Assembly (NCBI GenBank): GCA_016699045.1
Contig: CP064957.1
Coordinates: 930,001 to 994,000 of the forward strand
Length of the DNA stretch: 64,000 nucleotides
Source of the DNA: a bacterium
GTDB lineage: Bacteria > Babelota > Babeliae > Babelales > RVW-14
Direction of reading: 5' to 3'
Shown here: one piece after another, positions 26,987 to 35,286 of the stretch
Layout: every line of letters begins with the position of its first letter
Position numbering within the stretch: position 1 is the stretch's first letter
Program-made: the position numbers and the translations under genes
The notes under the pieces: model-generated
Seen by the model: the letters and a program-made list of their open reading frames with translations, nothing else
Told to the model about the DNA's origin: nothing
Database searches by the model: none

Positions 26987-27325
26987 GATTGCGCACCAAA
27001 GAAGTATCTTTGGAATCTCTGACGCGCGAACTCACAGCAACCGCGCTTGCGCGCTCTGTCTGTTCGGTCCCGCTGATTGGGTGCTATTAATAAATAAAAT
27101 ATGCGTCAAGCTTCTATCTGCGCTCAGTTGGATTGTTTAGTCTTGAATTTTCTTAAGGCCGTATGCCCTGAGCTTGTCGAATGGGTAGGCCGTTGTAGCT
27201 CGTAGAGCGCGACCTGTTCTACGAAGCCACGCAAAGGCGTAGTAGAAAGTCGGGAGTTTATCGAAGGGGTTGCTGTTTTTAGGCAAAAATTGCCCATGCA
27301 CCGACCTTGTGCTACGCTTGTTTTT
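26987..27325. other. Gene-poor spacer with dispersed intergenic repeat units
   Basis: No gene is supported. The stretch includes CCTGAGCTTGTCGAA near 27170 and CGGGAGTTTATCGAAGG near 27250, with GCCACGCAAAGGC in between. The same units recur at 14665 and 31410-31480, so they belong to a dispersed intergenic repeat family. Confidence 0.55.
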
Positions 27326-28423
27326 ATGAATATACTATGTTTTTTTAGAAACTATTGTGCGCTTTTAATGGTACTTCTTCTTGCTGGTTGTGCGCATAAA
27401 AAAGATGCCGCAACCATAGCGATGCCTACCGTCGTTAGCGAAGGTGGGAAAGGGCCTCATTTGATGGTTGTTTTTGTGCACGGTACCATGTTGCCATTGC
27501 CAAGTCCAGCAGCCTCATTTTCTTTGCTGCAACAAACATTTTCGGGGAGCAAAGACAAGAAGCACCAGCAACCACAAAAGTCATGGTATCAACAATATCT
27601 CGACGCCCTGAAAGCGCAGTCGATTGTGCGCTATCAACCGCTTGGCCCAGATGGCTTGCATCCAATTGTTGACCAACCATGTGCGCGTATTTCGGCGAAT
27701 ATTTTTACTGAATTTCTTAACAATTCAGCATCGTATTATACCTTTGGCTGGAGCGGGCGTCTCAATCAGCGGCATCGCAAAGAGGCTGCCGAAGTGCTTT
27801 ATGCGCAGCTTGTTGCCGAGTACGAAGTATTAAAAAAACGGTTTGGCAATGTACAGATTATATTGCTTGGTCATAGCCATGGCGGCAACGTTGCGCTTAA
27901 TTTGGCACATGCAGAAGAAATTCATAAAAAGCAATTGAGCATCGAAAAACTTATTTTGCTGGGTACGCCGGTTCAGACCGAGACATCGCATTATGCCGCC
28001 CAGCCGTGCTTTAAAAAAGTTTATAATTTTTATTCAAAAGGCGATGCGGTTCAAACGCTTGATATTCTTTCAACGAGTAAGCGATCGCTTCGTAAATTTG
28101 ACGATCACCATCGCGTGGTACAAATTAAATTGGAATGTGGCAAGGTTGGGCTTGGTCATGCTGAGTTATGGCTTTTTGGTGCGAGCAGCAATCTGCTTTA
28201 CAATCGCCATCTTGCTATTGCGCCCTTTCCTTTTGTGATTTTTTTGCCGCCTATTTTGTATGTACTTGATACGCAGTATGAAGATGCGTCCTCGGTGCGG
28301 CTTGCGATAGAAAAAGATCAGAACGATTTTGTGTTTTTATTTTCGGCAAAAAAGAAACGTTTCAAGCAGATTATTGATGGGGCGTTTTTAAAAAAATATC
28401 GAACGGCGATTAAGAATTTATAG
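27326..28423 (+). CDS. Lipoprotein with alpha/beta-hydrolase (lipase-like) domain
   Basis: The 365-residue protein starts at the ATG at 27326; an earlier ATG at 27290 would bury the signal. A lipobox LLLAGC near residue 24 directs lipid attachment and outer-membrane anchoring. The hydrolase fold follows: LMVVFVHGTMLPLPS (strand and oxyanion region), VQIILLGHSHGGNVALNLAH with the nucleophile Ser in GHSHGG near residue 185, then LILLGTPVQTETS and VYNFYSKGDAVQT with the likely Asp. The general form is close to lipases and palmitoyl-hydrolase-like enzymes. The substrate is unknown. It precedes a second small hydrolase gene by 7-19 bp. Confidence 0.75.
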   Translation: MNILCFFRNYCALLMVLLLAGCAHKKDAATIAMPTVVSEGGKGPHLMVVFVHGTMLPLPSPAASFSLLQQTFSGSKDKKHQQPQKSWYQQYLDALKAQSIVRYQPLGPDGLHPIVDQPCARISANIFTEFLNNSASYYTFGWSGRLNQRHRKEAAEVLYAQLVAEYEVLKKRFGNVQIILLGHSHGGNVALNLAHAEEIHKKQLSIEKLILLGTPVQTETSHYAAQPCFKKVYNFYSKGDAVQTLDILSTSKRSLRKFDDHHRVVQIKLECGKVGLGHAELWLFGASSNLLYNRHLAIAPFPFVIFLPPILYVLDTQYEDASSVRLAIEKDQNDFVFLFSAKKKRFKQIIDGAFLKKYRTAIKNL

Positions 28424-28442
28424 CCTAATTATGGTTTTACTC

Positions 28443-28991
28443 ATGAAAAAAGTTGTTATCATTCATGGCAATGGCGGGTGCACCAGTCAATCTCATTGGA
28501 CGCCATGGCTCAAGGCTGAGCTTGAAAAAAATAAGATTATGGTTGTTGCTCCCACCATGCCAGACAATTATGACGCAAAAGCATCGGTCTGGCTGCCGTA
28601 CATGCGCGATGTGCTGAAGTGTGATGAAAACACGATCATCATTGGCCACTCGTCAGGTGCTGTTGCTGCCATGCGTTATGCCGAAAAGTATCAGTTGCTG
28701 GGGACGGTGTTGGTCGCGGCGTGCTATACCGATTTGGGACATGAAAGCGAACGCAAGGCTGGCTATTATTCAGCGCCGTGGAACTGGGAGCGTATCAAAA
28801 AAAATCAGCAATGGATTGTGCAGTGCGCATCGCTTGATGATCCATTTATTCCGATCGAAGAAGCTGAGCATATTCACAACATGCTGGCAACTGAATATTG
28901 CGAGTATGCTGACCAGGGGCATTTTATGAATAAAACGATTCCTGATGTGGTCGCGATTATAAAACAGAAGCTGAAAGGGCTGCCGGTTTGA
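28443..28991 (+). CDS. RBBP9/YdeN-type serine hydrolase
   Basis: The 182-residue protein (start at 28443; an in-frame ATG at 28431 is equally possible) matches the small RBBP9/YdeN hydrolase family: VVIIHGNGGCTSQSHWTPWLK at the N-terminus, APTMPDNYD, then TIIIGHSSGAVAAMRYAE with the nucleophile Ser in GHSSG near residue 67, CASLDDPFIP with the catalytic Asp near 138, and ADQGHFMN with the catalytic His near 160. No signal peptide is seen, so it is cytoplasmic. The family's physiological substrate is poorly known. Confidence 0.85.
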   Translation: MKKVVIIHGNGGCTSQSHWTPWLKAELEKNKIMVVAPTMPDNYDAKASVWLPYMRDVLKCDENTIIIGHSSGAVAAMRYAEKYQLLGTVLVAACYTDLGHESERKAGYYSAPWNWERIKKNQQWIVQCASLDDPFIPIEEAEHIHNMLATEYCEYADQGHFMNKTIPDVVAIIKQKLKGLPV

Positions 28992-29053
28992 AAAGCTGAA
29001 CAGAAAAAGCTTTTGGCTAAATTTTGACATTTTACTTGCTTTTTAACGATTGT

Positions 29054-29090
29054 CCTTGTAAATTCGAAGTATGATCTCGGATTTACAAGG
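29054..29090 (+). promoter_or_regulatory. 10-bp inverted repeat overlapping the ribosome site of the AAA ATPase gene
   Basis: CCTTGTAAAT (29054-29063) and ATTTACAAGG (29081-29090) are perfect inverted repeats separated by 17 bp. The right arm ends in AAGG of the ribosome site AAGGAG (29087-29092), six bases before the ATG at 29098. As RNA the hairpin would hide the ribosome site; as DNA it could be an operator. Confidence 0.6.
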
Positions 29091-29097
29091 AGTTTTT

Positions 29098-30255
29098 ATG
29101 TTGCAAAGAAAGCATTATTTCCAAAAAATTGACCAGCATTTTCGTGTGCACTCGGTCTGCGCCCTCTTGGGCCCGCGGCAAGTTGGCAAGACCACCCTTG
29201 CTCGAATGTATGTTCAAGAACAACGCGGCGGCAATGCCCGCTTTTTTGATTTGGAAAAAGCGCTGGACCTTGCACGTTTAGACAATCCGATGCTGGCACT
29301 TTCGGCAGATCCGGACAAACTTATTGTCATTGATGAAATTCAAATGAGGCCTGATCTGTTTCCGGTTCTCCGTGTTTTGGTTGATGATCCTGCGCATAAA
29401 AGAAATATTCTCATTCTTGGCAGCGCTTCGCGTGATTTAATTCGTCAATCATCTGAAACATTGGCGGGACGGATTGGGTATATTGAATTGCCACCATTTT
29501 CATTGCAAGAAGCGGGCGATATGCATCGTCTTTGGTTGCGCGGTGGCTTTCCGATTTCTTATTTAGCGGCCAATGAATCAGATAGTTTTTTGTGGCGAGA
29601 AAGTTATATTACTACTTTTTTAGAGCGCGATATTCCGAGTTTAGGTTTCAATATTCCGCCACAACAGTTACGCCGTTTTTGGTTGATGCTGGCGCACTAT
29701 CATGGCCAAACGTTTAATGCAAGTGAGATTGCAAAATCATTGGGTGTTTCCGATCACACGAGTCGTCGCTATCTTGATATTCTTGCCGGTACTTTTATGG
29801 TGGGCCAACTGTTGCCATGGTTTGAAAATATACAAAAAAGACAGGTAAAGTCGCCAAAAATTTATTTTCGCGATAGTGGCATTTTGCACACGCTGCTGAA
29901 TATTTACCAAGCATCGCAGCTTGAAACGTATCCAAAGCTGGGTGCTTTTTGGGAAGGCTTTGCGTTGGAAGAAATTATTAAAGCGTATGAATTAAATTCA
30001 GAAGAATGTTTCTTTTGGGCAACCCAAGCTGATGCAGAATTGGATTTGCTTGTCTTCAAAAAAGGCAAGCGGTTGGGTTTTGAATTTAAATATACCGATG
30101 TGCCAAAAGTTACCAAATCGATGCGTATTGCCATGCAGGATCTTCAGCTCGACCATCTTTACGTAATTTATCCACACAACGATACCTTTCCGCTTGATGA
30201 AAAAATTACCGCGCAAGGACTTGAAGTTACTGTCGCAAATGCGGGGCGCTTGTAA
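29098..30255 (+). CDS. AAA-family ATPase with C-terminal DUF4143 domain
   Basis: The 385-residue protein starts at the ATG at 29098, which has a strong AAGGAG site; an upstream in-frame ATG at 29071 lies inside the leader hairpin. Walker A GPRQVGKTT is near residue 25 and Walker B LIVIDEI near 75, followed by ILGSASRDLI (sensor region). The second half has the DUF4143 pattern: ESYITTFLERDIPSLG, then a winged-helix-like segment (FNASEIAKSLGVSDHTSRRYLDIL) and a PD-(D/E)xK-like end (ELDLLVFKKGKRLGFEFKY). Proteins of this type are common in host-associated and archaeal genomes and have no settled role. Confidence 0.85.
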   Translation: MLQRKHYFQKIDQHFRVHSVCALLGPRQVGKTTLARMYVQEQRGGNARFFDLEKALDLARLDNPMLALSADPDKLIVIDEIQMRPDLFPVLRVLVDDPAHKRNILILGSASRDLIRQSSETLAGRIGYIELPPFSLQEAGDMHRLWLRGGFPISYLAANESDSFLWRESYITTFLERDIPSLGFNIPPQQLRRFWLMLAHYHGQTFNASEIAKSLGVSDHTSRRYLDILAGTFMVGQLLPWFENIQKRQVKSPKIYFRDSGILHTLLNIYQASQLETYPKLGAFWEGFALEEIIKAYELNSEECFFWATQADAELDLLVFKKGKRLGFEFKYTDVPKVTKSMRIAMQDLQLDHLYVIYPHNDTFPLDEKITAQGLEVTVANAGRL

Positions 30256-30347
30256 GGTAGCGCAACGAATAAAAACCAAATCATTCGGTTCGTTGACTTT
30301 GTCGTTCTTGCACCGATAGTCTTTCTTTAAAAAAAGGAGACTGCGTT

Positions 30348-31181
30348 ATGAACAAATCGATTAACATTATCAAATCATCCGGCGATCGCGTGTTATTTTC
30401 TGAAGAAAAATATCGCGAATCGTTACGCCGTGCTGGTGCCACGCCTGAACTGATTGATAAAGTGTATGTGGAAATTTTGCCGTCGCTCCATGATGGTATG
30501 ACCACGCATGAGCTTTATCAACGCACGCACCAACTTTTGGGAAAAAAACGGCAACGTGCCGTGGCGGGGCGATATCATTTTAGACAAGCAATTATGGCCC
30601 TTGGGCCAAGTGGCTACCCTTTCGAACATTATGTTGCTGAGCTTTTGAAGCGGCAAGGTTATGAGGTGGTGCTTGATCAAGAAGTTATGGGTAAATGCGT
30701 TTCGCACGAAGTTGATATTATTGCCATCAAAGGAGATGAGCGATTTATTATTGAGTGCAAATTCCACCAAGCGCCAGGCGCGTTGTGTTCAATTCAAACG
30801 GCATTGTACGTAAAAGCACGCTATGAAGATATTTTGGCGCGCAATCATTCACAAGGTTTTAGTAGCACGTGGCTCGTGACGAATGCACGAATAAGTTCTG
30901 TAGCCATTCAGTATGGCGAATGTGTTGGCATGAAGTTATTGGCGTGGTCGTATCCAGAAAATAATGGTCTTGAAAAAATGGTTGATGAGCAAGGGCTGCA
31001 TCCCATTACGTGTCTTTCGTCACTGCCAAACAGCGCTCTGATTGCCTTGCTCCATGAGGGCATTGTCTTGTGTGTTGATGTGCATAATCATAAAGATGTA
31101 CTGCGTCGTGCGCATGTCAGCGAGGAACGGATAGGTGATATTTTGCAGGAATGTGACGAAATATGTCATCTCAAAAGATGA
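30348..31181 (+). CDS. ATP-cone plus Mrr-like restriction endonuclease fold protein
   Basis: The 277-residue protein has an ATP-cone domain at residues 1-90 (NIIKSSGDRVLFSEEKYRESL, then the TTHELYQRTHQLL and YHFRQAIM helices). At residues 95-200 it has a PD-(D/E)xK nuclease fold of the Mrr type: FEHYVAELLKRQGYEVV, HEVDIIAIKGDERFIIECKF with the Asp and the Glu-x-Lys catalytic residues, and WLVTNARIS. The last 60 residues are helical. This domain order is known for nucleotide-sensing nuclease-like proteins, but the role is not settled. A strong AAAAGGAG site precedes it. It lies 92 bp after the AAA ATPase gene. Confidence 0.8.
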   Translation: MNKSINIIKSSGDRVLFSEEKYRESLRRAGATPELIDKVYVEILPSLHDGMTTHELYQRTHQLLGKKRQRAVAGRYHFRQAIMALGPSGYPFEHYVAELLKRQGYEVVLDQEVMGKCVSHEVDIIAIKGDERFIIECKFHQAPGALCSIQTALYVKARYEDILARNHSQGFSSTWLVTNARISSVAIQYGECVGMKLLAWSYPENNGLEKMVDEQGLHPITCLSSLPNSALIALLHEGIVLCVDVHNHKDVLRRAHVSEERIGDILQECDEICHLKR

Positions 31182-31227
31182 ACTTACAAGGACGTCGTTG
31201 CCCATTCGACTCTTCGACAGGCTCAGA

Positions 31228-31295
31228 GCGAACGGGATTAGGGCGAACGGGATTAGGGCGAACGGGATTAGGGCGAACGGGATTAGGGCGAACGG
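31228..31295 (+). repeat. 15-bp tandem repeat, four full copies
   Basis: The unit GCGAACGGGATTAGG repeats without change at 31228, 31243, 31258 and 31273, then breaks off after GCGAACGG. It follows TTCGACAGGCTCAGA, a member of the dispersed repeat family, so it probably arose by slippage at that repeat. Confidence 0.9.
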
Positions 31296-31406
31296 CGACT
31301 ATTAAGAAACAAGCTGATTGAAAAACTGAAAGTAGTTACTAAGAAAATTATTGAGCTGTTTGTGCTAATTTTTTTATCTCTTGTTTGAAGAGAATTGTTC
31401 TTGTCC

Positions 31407-31490
31407 GCCGTTCGGCCTGAGCTTGTCGAAGGCTGCCTGTCCGTTGTAGCTTAAAAAGCGAAGTCGGGAGCTTGTCGAAGAATTTGAACG
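31407..31490. repeat. Dispersed intergenic repeat with CTTGTCGAAG units
   Basis: CGGCCTGAGCTTGTCGAAG, CCGTTGTAGCT and GTCGGGAGCTTGTCGAAG follow each other here; the same order occurs at 27165-27265 and parts at 14660-14690 and 31213-31230. Confidence 0.6.
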
Positions 31491-31560
31491 GCACTATAAT
31501 CTTGCTATCCTTAAAAGATCAGTCTTCAGTTCAATAGTAAAAAAATGAAAGTGATGCGTA

Positions 31561-32462
31561 ATGAAGAGTATGCTTAAATCACTCAGAGTTGTCGTTGATG
31601 TTACCGGTGCGTTAGTTCTTGTATCAGGGCTTTTGTTGTGTGTTGCGCATGTGATTATGTCGCCACGTAAATTAGAAATATTGGTTAATTCTACTGGTGC
31701 CTTTATTAAAAAAAGTCTTAGGCACGATCCATTTTCTTATGCCAATGAACCTGACAAATTTGAAAAAATTGTTGGGCATTTAAAACTTTTAAGCAAGGCG
31801 CAGTATCCGGCGCCAACGCATGGTTATGAGTTGAACGATAATGCTTTTGGTTTGCACTTGAGCTTTCCTGATTATGCGATGATCGATTTGTTGATGAATG
31901 AAATTTTTATTCATAAAGTGTATGCTTTTCAAACGAATAACCCTGAGCCGTTTATTATTGATGCCGGTAGCAATATCGGTGTCAGTATTTTGTTTTTTAA
32001 AAAATGTATCCAAATGCCCGGATTGTTGGCTTTGAACCAAGCCAAAAGAATTTTTCTTTTTTAGAAAAAAATATCAACAATAATCATTTAACGAAAGTAA
32101 GTGTTTTTAATAAAGCGCTTGCTGCTCGTGAAGATCAAGAAATCAAATTGTACTTCCCAGGGACGACGCATGGCACCGTGATTGGTGCGTCTGAAGCCTC
32201 TTCAGATTATGAAGTTGCAAAAACTGTTTCGTTATCTAATTATATTAACCACACCGTTGATTTATTAAAAATGGATATCGAAGGTGCCGAGTACGAAGTC
32301 TTTCAAGATCTTTTTGATAATGACAAATTAAAATTCGTAGAAAAGATTATCATGGAATATCATGTTCCGCAGCATCGTTTAGCAAAGTTGTTGAGCATTT
32401 TTGATCAATCGGGATTTCACTACGAAATAAAAAACGATTTTATTTACGCGTACAAAAAATAG
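31561..32462 (+). CDS. FkbM-family methyltransferase with N-terminal membrane segment, split by a one-base frameshift
   Basis: The first frame (31561-32064) has a hydrophobic segment at residues 10-35 and then FIIDAGSNIGVSILFFKK, the SAM-binding glycine loop of FkbM methyltransferases. It runs into nonsense after about 32000. The second frame takes up at MYPNARIVGFEPSQKNF (ATG at 32004) and continues with the FkbM end LLKMDIEGAEYEVFQDLF to 32462. One base added to the A-run TTTTTTAAAAAATG at 31992-32005 joins the two into about 300 residues. The enzyme should methylate a sugar or similar group. Whether the break is real, programmed or an error is open. Confidence 0.8.
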
Positions 32463-32470
32463 TACAATTT

Positions 32471-33292
32471 TTATAGCCCACCGAGCGCATTATAAAGTTC
32501 ATCAGGCATAATTTTAATCACATCGGCAACCTGTGCCCAGCGTTTGGTAATGTATGCCACAGCAACTTTATTTTTGATGGCTTCCATGATATCGTGAGCG
32601 GCATCATCAAGCGAATCGATCCAGTAAGCCTTTGGGTAATCTTTAGCAAAGTCAGGTTCGTTGGCACTGTTTACCCATCCTGGTACTAAGTCAGTAACAA
32701 AAATAGGCGATTTTTTTTGCTGATAACGATTGCGTTCTGCCTCCATCAAGCGTGATGCAAATGATTTGGCGGCAGAGTAGACGGGTGCTCCAGCAATACC
32801 GCGCAGGCCATCTACTGAAGAAAAACCAACTAAATGGCCGTGACCCTGTTTTTCAAAAAAATTAAGACCGGTGCGTGCCAAAGCATGAAAGCCGAGAACA
32901 TCAATATCAAGAACTGCTTTGTCTGCTTCAACGCTTCGGTCGCTCCAATCAACATTTCTAAAACCTGAGACACTAATGACCAGCAAATCAAGTCCGCCCA
33001 TTTCGGCAATAAGCGCTTCCAATTTTTGACTAGCATCTGATGATTGTGCTGCATCAAGTTGTTTGACAAAAGTAGGTGTTGCGATTTCTTGCTGTAACTC
33101 TTGCAACAACGCGAGTCGGCGTGCGGCTAAGCCAACAACATACCCATCGGCGGCTAAAAGCTTTGCAACGGCTCTGCCCATGCCGGACGAAGCACCAACA
33201 ACAATAGCGCGTTTTATTGGTTGGACCGTTGCTTGTGTGCACGGTTGAAATGATAAGCACAAAAGTATTACATAAAAATAATTACGTTTCAT
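32471..33292 (-). CDS. Short-chain dehydrogenase/reductase with an N-terminal signal peptide
   Basis: This 273-residue protein has the classical SDR nucleotide-binding motif AIVVGASSGMGRAVA near residue 30 and the catalytic set: Ser in LVGFSSVDG near 158 and the YxxxK motif in VYSAAKSFASR near 172. It would oxidise or reduce an alcohol/ketone with NAD(P). Unusually, residues 1-22 look like a signal peptide (MKRNYFYVILLCLSFQPCTQA). SDR enzymes normally need cytosolic cofactor, so export is odd unless the segment is an anchor. It ends 9 bp from the convergent FkbM gene. Confidence 0.85.
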   Translation of the reverse strand: MKRNYFYVILLCLSFQPCTQATVQPIKRAIVVGASSGMGRAVAKLLAADGYVVGLAARRLALLQELQQEIATPTFVKQLDAAQSSDASQKLEALIAEMGGLDLLVISVSGFRNVDWSDRSVEADKAVLDIDVLGFHALARTGLNFFEKQGHGHLVGFSSVDGLRGIAGAPVYSAAKSFASRLMEAERNRYQQKKSPIFVTDLVPGWVNSANEPDFAKDYPKAYWIDSLDDAAHDIMEAIKNKVAVAYITKRWAQVADVIKIMPDELYNALGGL

Positions 33293-33305
33293 GATTTCTC
33301 TTTTT

Positions 33306-34871
33306 TTAGTTGCAGCCGAGTGTATTGATTAAAAAATCCAACCATAGGCTTTCTTTGGCAAAGCGCGTTGTTGGGTAAGAACTTTCTACGTGGTTATAAG
33401 GAAAATAGACCGATAGGCCTTCTGCTTGTGAGATATGAGCGCCGGTGGCGTTAGTAACAACAGCATTTCTAATTTCTGCAATAGTTTGACGAGCTTGTTC
33501 AATAAGTTCTTCACGAGCGACTTGTACCTCAATTCTTTCAAGTTCATGAGTCTGTGCTAAATTTTCAATCATGTCTTGAATAATGATTTCAATTGATGAT
33601 TCTTCGGTAGTAATAAAATTTTCATCAAGTGATTCTGATATGTCGGTTGTGTAATTAAACAAAAACTCTTCATACTCGCTTGTATTTTCTTCTTCATTGT
33701 TTTTAAGTACTTTTTCAGGCGTTTTTTTCGGTTTTTTTTCAGGTTGTGGCATTGTTTGCTCAAGCACTTCTTTGTTTGTGCATGCGGCTTCTGATTCATT
33801 GAAAAGTTCGTCAACTAGTCTTTCAAAAAACGATACAAAGTCGGTATAAAAAGGGGCCGTACAAATTGCTACGGAACGTTGACGAGCGCGATAGACAAGA
33901 TTTTGAAATGCTGATGGGTTGTATTGAGCATAGTTTTGAGCACTCAGTACAAATGAATTAAGTGCATCGCGAATGGTGTCCATGTGCGATAAATCAATTG
34001 CCGATTGTGTGTAAAGGCCTTCTGGCGCATGAACTTGGCAGTATCTTTCAAATTCTTGAACGATAATACAAGCAATTTCTTGAGGATCAAGGTCAGCTGC
34101 GCCAATACGTTCAAAAATAGATTGATATGGCCATCCATCTGCTATTTCACAATTTTGAGCGCCAATGAAATACTCGGCATATTCTTTGATTTGATAAGCG
34201 ATTTCAACCATTGCCATTTTGCAAGCGTCTGTGCCAATAAAGCCTAATTTTTTGCCTTTTAAAACATCGTGCAAAATGGTGTGTAATGTTTCAACCATAA
34301 TATTATTGGTCATGTAGCTGCGGCTGTTCTTAGGGTCTAACATAATGCCGCGATGGAAACGAGCGTGATGAGGATTTTTTGCATAGTGTGGCATACGCAA
34401 AGGACAAATATTGTTAGGGCAGTTGTGGTTGGCTGCATCAGGCTCTGCTTCCCAATCAAACAATCCTGTTTGCGGGTCTTGTACAACTTTTGGGTCAAGG
34501 ACGCCAAAGCCATGATCCCACAAAATAAGGCCATAATTATGAGCGGGAAAGTTTTTTGTTGCCCAGTGCATCCCATCTACAATATCCTGGCCGGAGTGCT
34601 CTTGAATTAAAACATGGTCTTTTTGAACAATTTTTTTTGCTTTAATTTTATAGCGCCATAAGTAATCGCCTTGAGCGTGGAGTTGTACTAGAATATTCAT
34701 GCTTTTTGTTGATCCCGCCTGCGCCATAGCATTTATATTTTCTAATGCCCATTGGCTTAACCGTGTATCAGTTTCCATATGTATCAGTATCGTCCAGGCT
34801 GCTGTCTTGGCCTGCATTAATGATGTGGCGCACAATGAGTACAGTAATAAAAATCGAACAAAAATCTTCAT
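33306..34871 (-). CDS. Exported clostripain-like (C11) cysteine peptidase
   Basis: The 521-residue product starts at the ATG at 34871, preceded by GGGAG; an upstream in-frame ATG at 34934 is less likely. A signal peptide (MKIFVRFLLLYSLCATSLMQA) is followed by the clostripain core: WTILIHMETDTRLSQWAL near residue 25, the catalytic His in YGLILWDHGFG near 120, and the catalytic Cys in GFIGTDACKMAMVEIAYQ near 215. Residues ~360-440 form an acidic, low-complexity segment. The end (AEGLSVYFPYN) matches the C11 family. C11 enzymes usually cut after Arg or Lys and self-process. It starts 13 bp upstream of the SDR gene on the same strand. Confidence 0.9.
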   Translation of the reverse strand: MKIFVRFLLLYSLCATSLMQAKTAAWTILIHMETDTRLSQWALENINAMAQAGSTKSMNILVQLHAQGDYLWRYKIKAKKIVQKDHVLIQEHSGQDIVDGMHWATKNFPAHNYGLILWDHGFGVLDPKVVQDPQTGLFDWEAEPDAANHNCPNNICPLRMPHYAKNPHHARFHRGIMLDPKNSRSYMTNNIMVETLHTILHDVLKGKKLGFIGTDACKMAMVEIAYQIKEYAEYFIGAQNCEIADGWPYQSIFERIGAADLDPQEIACIIVQEFERYCQVHAPEGLYTQSAIDLSHMDTIRDALNSFVLSAQNYAQYNPSAFQNLVYRARQRSVAICTAPFYTDFVSFFERLVDELFNESEAACTNKEVLEQTMPQPEKKPKKTPEKVLKNNEEENTSEYEEFLFNYTTDISESLDENFITTEESSIEIIIQDMIENLAQTHELERIEVQVAREELIEQARQTIAEIRNAVVTNATGAHISQAEGLSVYFPYNHVESSYPTTRFAKESLWLDFLINTLGCN

Positions 34872-35286
34872 GACATTCTCCCAAAAAATAGATTTCTTAA
34901 TGTTGGTAAAAAAGACTTTACCTACTTCGAGCATAAATAATTACATTCCTACTTGTCAATTATTTGAAAAATAGCCTTAAGAAATTTGGGCTCTGTTGCG
35001 GTTTTAATGGCCGACAAATAGAAAGTGTGGTGATTGTTTTTTACTTCGAAAAAGGTTTTTTTATGAATGAAAAAATTACCTTGGGATTTTGATAGTGTAC
35101 TTTTTGTCTAAATTTTTTTTAAAATTTTTAAAAAATTGATCCCTCCTCATGAGTTTTTAAAAATAATTAGGTGCAATATCCGTTGAAAATCAGCACCGCT
35201 TCTAAAATAAAATAGCCATTTATTGCAGTCTGACATTTCTTTGTTCTACCATGTTGAAGAATAGAGAAATTTTAGGTGAAAGAAGT
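34872..35286. other. Divergent intergenic region before ftsQ
   Basis: About 400 bp of AT-rich DNA separate the clostripain-like gene from ftsQ. No RNA gene or hairpin is evident. Promoters for both divergent transcripts are expected here, but I cannot place them. Confidence 0.4.

Larger units (their letters stand above)
31182..31560. other. Gene-poor spacer with tandem and dispersed repeats
   Basis: No gene is supported in this 379-bp stretch. It contains a fourfold 15-bp tandem repeat at 31228-31295 and units of the dispersed CTTGTCGAAG family at 31407-31490. Confidence 0.6.

Noticed and set aside
31228..31295. Possible CRISPR array
   Set aside because: The 15-bp units are directly joined with no spacers, and there are no cas genes; it is a simple tandem repeat.
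31992..32005. Programmed -1 frameshift at TTTTTTAAAAAATG in the FkbM gene
   Set aside because: The run could be slippery, but the same one-base deficit occurs in unrelated genes, so a missing base is the simpler reading. Kept only as an alternative.
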